From assembly GCF_041687175.1 (NCBI RefSeq), contig NZ_JAWLCK010000043.1, positions 1-21,780 of the forward strand: a stretch of 21,780 nt of DNA, read 5' to 3'. The notes beneath the pieces are model-generated. The model made no database searches. It was not told the origin of the DNA and saw only the letters and a list, made by a program, of their open reading frames with translations. The position numbers and the translations under genes are program-made. Of this stretch, positions 18,001 through 21,780 are shown one piece after another; within the stretch, counting starts at the first letter, position 1; every line of letters begins with the position of its first letter. The DNA is from Lutispora sp041687175 (GTDB lineage: Bacteria > Bacillota > Clostridia > Lutisporales > Lutisporaceae).

Positions 18001-18113
18001 TTCATGACTATCTGGTGGAGAATGCCGATTATTATGCAGATTCGGCCATCAAGCTTTTTAAAAGCGTAGGCAATAATTATGGAGTATCCATATGCAAAAA
18101 ATATGTAACCTAG
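15069..18113 (+). CDS. SARP/AfsR-like transcriptional regulator (winged helix-BTAD-ATPase-TPR)
   Basis: A 1,014-residue regulator. Residues about 1-95 form an OmpR-type winged helix (VHVLGVPEVRIDG, then KKAEALFYFLCVN and LLWSEYNDESARRNLRNAL). Residues 95-240 form a BTAD domain of helical repeats ending in DELGIKPDVITQRLYQSI. An AAA/STAND-type ATPase follows with Walker A GEAGVGKS at 274-281 and Walker B IILIIDDIQWADD with D393-D394. The last third (about 690-1010) is helical TPR-like repeats. Such proteins bind direct DNA repeats and respond to an unknown signal or partner through the ATPase and TPR parts. The start ATG 15069 follows GGTGAG, which overlaps the sdaAA stop codon, so co-translation is likely. 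The gene looks more AT-rich, with more TTA and AAT codons, than its neighbours. Candidate target: TTGAC repeats just downstream. Confidence 0.85.
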   Translation: MAHITVHVLGVPEVRIDGKIIEFPYKKAEALFYFLCVNKKTTREKLSSLLWSEYNDESARRNLRNALYVIKNIIGEDVIITPNRSVVELNPEAKIYIDIDDPKSYEEDETECFDKVFLENFLLKDAYDFEDWLREKRDNYQKNAINKLTMLVNNALSCKDYPKAQNYLLKLIKIDSYNEEAYRQLMQIYREKGEAKKAIECYVKLKNYLDDELGIKPDVITQRLYQSIKMELELLSSEDKDPSFFGRIDEMKLMKEKLELFRKENASQCIVIQGEAGVGKSALIQHFIKKTVDDNTLVLQSYCYQAEENFCLRPWNIILEQLIKTLDKYKIKISPAKFQILSFFFPALLSEAQVSDVDEMVKLNPVKYGQIIEIILELLKQAAIDKNIILIIDDIQWADDQSIKLVYELLLRSRSIPIFFILSGRNENLDKKFKLIHTLYLHNILEAIELKRLSMKETFDFCRFKFKMYDFDNGILKRIYKETEGNIFFIIEILNLLKEGKDISNLSNKMQSIMESRLSTVSKDGLQILNIMSVFFDEVLYSTLQALSGKEHMKMVRIIEELQLKYLIKEEVDTNGELAYRFTHIKIHEYIYSRLSASRKRLLHNRIALYLEDKYSATEYDDRIVTRLIHHFFQSGNRLKELEYRIKRAKTYLCFGYELFPVIDDNVFIELENESYDCDLSEKQLKSIESMIIMMSKTLSTNSDFVRMESDFLAMQGSLFIQKGNYDDGIRMIGRMIKKAEKEGHIINLLNGLTQMCYYGIQTDNKEILAEYSDKMYHTSKKHNMLQEYGIALRFNGLLKLMESDYAGAEKFFNESIKIFKSLETLYKKYTFSITAALNYIGDTRLYSGNNEEALKLYEKCITMSEGRRNYMSMSLFYANAGHASFNICNYELSRRFFEKSLAYLNEVKGGWVHPIANSFKALLLTYEGNYEGALYNLKIADMYCERLKKKYWMGINYRVKAEIRAIMDNNKDVERHFHDYLVENADYYADSAIKLFKSVGNNYGVSICKKYVT

Positions 18114-18119
18114 AAAATT

Positions 18120-18148
18120 ATAGAATGAATACTCACACTCTATTCTAT
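18120..18148. repeat. Inverted repeat ATAGAAT/ATTCTAT
   Basis: A perfect 7-base dyad (18120-18126 and 18142-18148) with a 15-base spacer, directly after the regulator's stop codon and before the terminator. It could be an operator or an RNA stem; it is AT-rich and weak, so function is uncertain. Confidence 0.4.
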
Positions 18149-18155
18149 CGTCTTC

Positions 18156-18183
18156 AGGAAAGGGTAAAACCTTTCTTTTTTTT
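18156..18183 (+). terminator. Intrinsic terminator after the regulator gene
   Basis: GAAAGG (18158-18163) pairs with CCTTTC (18170-18175) around a 6-base loop; two more pairs are possible using 18156-18157. A run of eight T follows at 18176-18183. This separates the serine dehydratase/regulator unit from the molybdenum hydroxylase operon. Confidence 0.8.
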
Positions 18184-18235
18184 GACTTAGATTTTATATT
18201 TATTTGACACTTTATTGACGATTTGTTTGTTAAAT
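18181..18235 (+). promoter_or_regulatory. Direct TTGAC repeats in 11-base register upstream of the xdh-like operon
   Basis: TTGAC occurs at 18182, 18204 and 18215, i.e. spaced 22 and 11 bases. Written as 11-mers: TTTGACTTAGA, TTTTATATTTA (degenerate), TTTGACACTTT and ATTGACGATTT. A -10-like TTAAAT lies at 18230-18235, 10 bases after the last TTGAC, instead of a standard 17-base spacing from a -35. Direct repeats with an 11-base period close to the -10 are the known arrangement of SARP binding sites, and a SARP-like gene ends just upstream. The link is inferred. Confidence 0.5.
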
Positions 18236-18268
18236 TTAAAGAAAATTAAAAAAATGGAGGTACTATCG

Positions 18269-18748
18269 GTGCTTATTGATTTCATCGTGAATGGTAGAGA
18301 ATATAGTATTGATGTGGAATCAGATATGAGACTCATAGATATATTAAGATACAAGCTTGGACTTACAGGAGTCAAAGAAGGTTGCGGAGAGGGCGAGTGC
18401 GGTGCCTGCACTATAATAATGGATGGCGAAGCTGTGAACTCATGTCTTGTAATGGCTGTTCAGGCTAGAGGAAAAGAGATAATTACAATTGAGGGTTTAG
18501 AGAAGAATGGAGAATTGGATCCATTGCAGACAGCATTTATGGAAAATGGAGCTGTTCAATGTGGGTATTGCACTCCAGGCATGATAATGTCGGCAAAAGC
18601 TCTGCTTCTTAAGAACCCTAACCCAACAGAAGAAGAAATCAGAGAAGCAATAGCCGGAAATATATGTCGCTGCACCGGTTATAACAATATAGTTAAAGCT
18701 GTTAAAGCGGCTTCTAATAATATTGATGGAGGATTTGAGGAGATATAA
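18269..18748 (+). CDS. xdhC: Xanthine-dehydrogenase-like [2Fe-2S] subunit
   Basis: The 159-residue small iron-sulfur subunit of a three-subunit molybdenum hydroxylase (XdhC/CoxS type), passing electrons from the molybdenum site to FAD. The N-terminal plant-ferredoxin-like domain has cysteines at 39, 44, 47 and 59 (GCGEGECGAC...C). The C-terminal helical domain binds a second cluster through Cys98, Cys101 (QCGYC), Cys133 and Cys135 (ICRC). All eight ligands are present. GTG 18269 is taken as the start because TGGAGG lies 8 bases upstream; ATG 18254 would begin before this site, and homologues start close to the I-D-F-x-V-N-G stretch. The stop overlaps the next gene's ATG (TAATG). First gene of the operon. 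The exact substrate is not certain, so the symbol is by resemblance. Confidence 0.9.
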   Translation: MLIDFIVNGREYSIDVESDMRLIDILRYKLGLTGVKEGCGEGECGACTIIMDGEAVNSCLVMAVQARGKEIITIEGLEKNGELDPLQTAFMENGAVQCGYCTPGMIMSAKALLLKNPNPTEEEIREAIAGNICRCTGYNNIVKAVKAASNNIDGGFEEI

Positions 18749-19644
18749 TGACTAATTTATGCTTTTTTACACCTAATAACATGAAAGAACTGCGACAATG
18801 TCTAAGCATGGCAGACGAAAGCACTAGATTTATAGCGGGAGGAACAGATCTTGTAATTAAGTTGAGAAAGAGCAGTAATAAACATTGGAAGTTAATCGAC
18901 TTATCCGGCATGACAGAACTGAAATATATAAAAGAAGATGAAAATTTTATAAGAATAGGAGCTTGTACAACATTTGCTAATATAGCCTCTGATCCTGTTA
19001 TCAAAAGGTACGGCAGATGTTTGTCCTTAGCTGCTTCAGAGGTAGGTTCTGTACAGATCAGGAATAGAGCCACAATAGCAGGAAATATCGCCAATGCGTC
19101 TCCCGCTGCTGATTCCCTGGCTCCACTTTCGATGTTGGGAGCAAAGGCTTTGTTGATGGACAGACAAGGGAATAAAACTGTATGCGGAATAGATAGCTTG
19201 ATTTCAGGAGTAGGGAAAAACAATCTTGATGTTGGACAAATAATTTTAGAAGTTTTCTTTCCAGCTAATAAAGATGTGGTTTCAAGCTTTGTAAAACTCG
19301 GCTCTAGAAAAAAAGTAAGCATTTCAAGGCTTAACATTGCTCTTGCTGCAGAATACAGCAATGGAGATCAAAAATTAAAAAATGTAAATGTAGCGGTAGG
19401 AGCCGTAGGTCCTGGTCCGATGAGTGCTGCAAAATCCGCCTCTCTTCTTGATGGGAGAAACATAAGCAAGGAAGTGATAGAATCTTTTTCTGAATCACTG
19501 GCACAGGAAGTGGAAGAAGCAATTAAAGGTCGAAGTTCAATGCCTTATAAAAGAAAGGCAGTTATGGGCTTAGGTAAAGATTTGTTGGATGATTTGTTAT
19601 CATATATATCTGCATTAGAAAGGGAAGAATGTTATGACAGATAA
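18748..19644 (+). CDS. xdhB: Xanthine-dehydrogenase-like FAD-binding subunit
   Basis: The 298-residue medium subunit (XdhB/CoxM type) that binds FAD and passes electrons to an acceptor such as NAD+ or ferredoxin. Flavin-binding motifs are visible: FIAGGTDL at 28-35 and TIAGNIANASPAADSLAPL starting near 109. The C-terminal CO-dehydrogenase flavoprotein-like domain follows (SFVKLGSRKKVSISRLNIAL). Its length is close to that of the E. coli XdhB protein. The start codon overlaps the xdhC-like stop by one base and the gene overlaps the next by 11 bases, indicating translational coupling and a fixed stoichiometry. Confidence 0.92.
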   Translation: MTNLCFFTPNNMKELRQCLSMADESTRFIAGGTDLVIKLRKSSNKHWKLIDLSGMTELKYIKEDENFIRIGACTTFANIASDPVIKRYGRCLSLAASEVGSVQIRNRATIAGNIANASPAADSLAPLSMLGAKALLMDRQGNKTVCGIDSLISGVGKNNLDVGQIILEVFFPANKDVVSSFVKLGSRKKVSISRLNIALAAEYSNGDQKLKNVNVAVGAVGPGPMSAAKSASLLDGRNISKEVIESFSESLAQEVEEAIKGRSSMPYKRKAVMGLGKDLLDDLLSYISALEREECYDR

Positions 19645-21780
19645 TCTAAAGTATGTAGGTAGAAATATACCTCTTCATGATATCAGACAAAAAGTAACTG
19701 GAAGCATGAAATATTTGGGCGATATGGATTTTGGCAATATGCTTTATATAAAGCTGGTTCTGAGCAGCATTGCAAACGGAAAGGTAGTCAAAATAGATAC
19801 CTCCTTAGCAGAAAAAGTGCCGGGAGTAGTAAAAATATATTCTTTTGCCAATACACCGTCTACAAAATACAGTGGTTCTGCATGGTTCAAAGACGAAAAT
19901 ACCCCAAAAACAGAGACTTTATTTTCTCAAAGAGTTAGATTTGTAGGCGACAGGGTAGCGGCTGTTGTGGCTGAAAACCCAGAAGCGGCGAAAAAAGCAG
20001 CAGAACTTGTGAAAGTAGAATATGAAGAATATGAGCCGGTGCTCAAGATGGAGGATTATCTGAATACACGAGAGGGAAAACTTCACGAAGAAGAGCCGGA
20101 CTATTACATTAAAGAAATATCCTGCGGAAACATGGAAGATGCATTGGAGAAAGCATATAAAGTATTCTCTGATGAAGTGGAAACTCAAAAAGTACATCAT
20201 GCAGCTATGGAAAATCATATTTGTATAGCAGTACCCCATCCTACAGAAGGTATAACAGTATATTCACCTTGTCAGATAGTATATGGAGTTCAATGCATAG
20301 TTGCCCAAGTGTTAAATATGCCTTTGAACAGAGTGAGGGTTATTAAGGTTCCCACAGGCGGTTCTTTCGGTGGTAAACAGGAAACTGTATTGGAACCGGT
20401 ATGCGCTTTTATTGCGAAGGATTTGAATAGAGCGGTAAAGATGGAATTTGAAAGAAAAGAGAGTATCCTATCTACCAGAACAAGAAATGCCACAAAGGGT
20501 TATGTGAAAACTGCCGTAGATAAAGATGGCCACATTATTGCTAGGGATGTTAAAGTAATTCTGGATGCTGGGGCATACACATCAGGAGGTTGCAAGGTAA
20601 GTATAGCAGCAGGAAAAAAGTCTTTCAGATTATATAGAATTCCCAATCAGAGGTATAAAGGCATTATTGTAAATACCAATACTCCTATAGGAGGAGCTTG
20701 CAGAGGATATGGTTCACCACAAATACATGCAATAACTGAAATAAGTATCGACAATGTTGCACGAAGTATGGGGATGGATCCGGTAGATTTTAGGCTGATG
20801 AATCTTATTCAACCCTATGATGAGGATCCTACAGGGGCTCCTAATATAGGAAATGCTAGGATTATTGACTGTGTACAAAAAGGAGTTTCTGAATTTAAAT
20901 GGTATGAAAGGAGAAAAGCCGATGATAAAGGAGGGAGATATAAGAGAGGTATAGGAATGGCATGTGCTACTCACGGCAATGGATATTATGGCGCTTATCA
21001 TGATTTTACAAGGATGAATCTGAGGATGCTGAATGATGGAAGCCTTATATTGGAGGCAGGGCTCCATGAACTAGGCTGCGGCACCATAGTATCAACAGCC
21101 CAAATTGTAGCAGAGATACTGGACGTTGAAGTATCAAAGATTCATGTTACCGAGGGAGACACAAGGTTTAGCCCCTATGATTTAGGTTCACAGGCAAGCC
21201 GAGTGACATATGTATGTGGAGCCTGCGCAAAAGAGACTGCTAAGTTATTAAAGGAACTTATGCTGGAGAATGCATCTAAAATCTACAAAGTGCCTAAGGA
21301 ATCAATAGATATGAAGGGAGGTTATATCTGGGTAAAAGGAAACGAGAGAACAAAAAGAACCTATGGAGATATGGCAGCTGAGATTCAAAAAGTAAACAAA
21401 ACCGAGCTATATGTTTCCCATGAATATGAATCTAAAGCCAATCCCGGATCTTACGCAGCACATTTTGCAGAAATTATTGTGGACACATACACTGGATTAG
21501 TTAGAGTCGTTGACTATTTGGCAGTTCATGACATAGGAAAAGCAATCAATCCAGGATTTGTAGAGGGCCAGATATTGGGAGGAGTGCAAATGGGTATCGG
21601 AATGGCTCTCTATGAAGAAATTAAGTTCGACGCTAAAGGAAAGCCAATAAATGACAGCTTTGCTAAATACCATATGGTAAATGCACCAGATATGCCGAGG
21701 GTTAAAACCCTGTTGATTGAAGAAGGAGAAGATTATGGACCCTATGGTGCTAAGAGTATTGGAGAACTTTGTACTGTACC
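19634..21780 (+). CDS. xdhA: Xanthine-dehydrogenase-like molybdopterin-binding subunit (3' end beyond window)
   Basis: The first 715 residues of the large catalytic subunit that hydroxylates a purine or other N-heterocycle at a molybdenum-pterin centre. Cofactor motifs: TGGSFGGK at 241-248, CRGYG at 356-360 (the Arg equals the substrate-binding Arg of xanthine oxidases), SPCQ near 223 (Gln near the Mo oxo group), and GAKSIGE ending in Glu711, the expected catalytic base. Two differences stand out: Gln249 follows FGGK where bovine enzyme has a substrate Glu, as in E. coli XdhA; and HELGCG at 478-483 has Cys482 where the family usually has Gln (GQG). About 50 residues are probably missing at the edge. 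ATG 19634 overlaps the upstream gene by 11 bases. It could also act on another heterocycle or aldehyde. Confidence 0.88.
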   Translation, partial: MTDNLKYVGRNIPLHDIRQKVTGSMKYLGDMDFGNMLYIKLVLSSIANGKVVKIDTSLAEKVPGVVKIYSFANTPSTKYSGSAWFKDENTPKTETLFSQRVRFVGDRVAAVVAENPEAAKKAAELVKVEYEEYEPVLKMEDYLNTREGKLHEEEPDYYIKEISCGNMEDALEKAYKVFSDEVETQKVHHAAMENHICIAVPHPTEGITVYSPCQIVYGVQCIVAQVLNMPLNRVRVIKVPTGGSFGGKQETVLEPVCAFIAKDLNRAVKMEFERKESILSTRTRNATKGYVKTAVDKDGHIIARDVKVILDAGAYTSGGCKVSIAAGKKSFRLYRIPNQRYKGIIVNTNTPIGGACRGYGSPQIHAITEISIDNVARSMGMDPVDFRLMNLIQPYDEDPTGAPNIGNARIIDCVQKGVSEFKWYERRKADDKGGRYKRGIGMACATHGNGYYGAYHDFTRMNLRMLNDGSLILEAGLHELGCGTIVSTAQIVAEILDVEVSKIHVTEGDTRFSPYDLGSQASRVTYVCGACAKETAKLLKELMLENASKIYKVPKESIDMKGGYIWVKGNERTKRTYGDMAAEIQKVNKTELYVSHEYESKANPGSYAAHFAEIIVDTYTGLVRVVDYLAVHDIGKAINPGFVEGQILGGVQMGIGMALYEEIKFDAKGKPINDSFAKYHMVNAPDMPRVKTLLIEEGEDYGPYGAKSIGELCTV

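Noticed and set aside
18114..18268. Possible riboswitch (purine or molybdenum cofactor) before the xdh-like operon
   Set aside because: Only a small dyad and a terminator belonging to the previous gene are visible, and too little sequence lies between the terminator and the start codon for a known aptamer.
18714..19361. A 215-codon minus-strand open frame across the FAD subunit gene
   Set aside because: It mirrors the codon pattern of the conserved flavoprotein on the plus strand; its low-complexity translation is typical of a shadow frame.

Overview
The window is AT-rich, with AGA/ATA-heavy codon use, purine-rich Shine-Dalgarno (SD) sites and compact gene spacing. Together with an alpha/beta two-subunit L-serine dehydratase, a YmaF-family protein and a DUF3810 protein, this suggests an anaerobic Gram-positive bacterium of the Clostridia/Tissierellia type. 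No rRNA, tRNA, CRISPR array, insertion sequence or phage gene was seen. Genes cover nearly everything; the longest gap is about 155 bases.

Left part (1-2964): a histidine-rich YmaF-family gene on the minus strand, a divergent MATE-family efflux transporter on the plus strand, and a DUF3810 membrane protein with an HExxH zinc-peptidase-like motif on the minus strand. The last two genes converge and overlap by 18 bases.

Central glycan block (2965-13465): a sugar-nucleotidyltransferase/phosphomutase fusion whose mutase half has a degraded metal-binding loop, then a very large (about 2,664-residue) cyclic beta-1,2-glucan synthase with GT84, GH189-like and GH94 parts. A terminator-like hairpin whose loop contains the stop codon of the first gene separates the two. 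The likely theme is sugar activation and synthesis of cyclic beta-1,2-glucan at the membrane. No glucan exporter or degrading enzyme is in view.

Serine/regulator block (13515-18183): sdaAB and sdaAA (iron-sulfur L-serine dehydratase, serine to pyruvate plus ammonia), followed 10 bases later by a 1,014-residue regulator with an N-terminal winged helix, a BTAD domain, an AAA-type ATPase and C-terminal TPR-like repeats (SARP/AfsR-like layout). It ends in a clear intrinsic terminator.

Molybdenum hydroxylase block (18269 to the right edge): a three-gene overlapping operon for a xanthine-dehydrogenase-like enzyme, in the order 2Fe-2S subunit, FAD subunit, molybdopterin subunit (truncated by the window edge). 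Its upstream region carries TTGAC direct repeats in an 11-base register next to a possible -10 box. This is the layout expected of a SARP-type binding site, so the regulator just upstream may control this operon. That is the most interesting new hypothesis here. A second oddity is that two unrelated genes (MATE and the nucleotidyltransferase fusion) both appear to start at ATT codons, judged from well-placed ribosome-binding sites.
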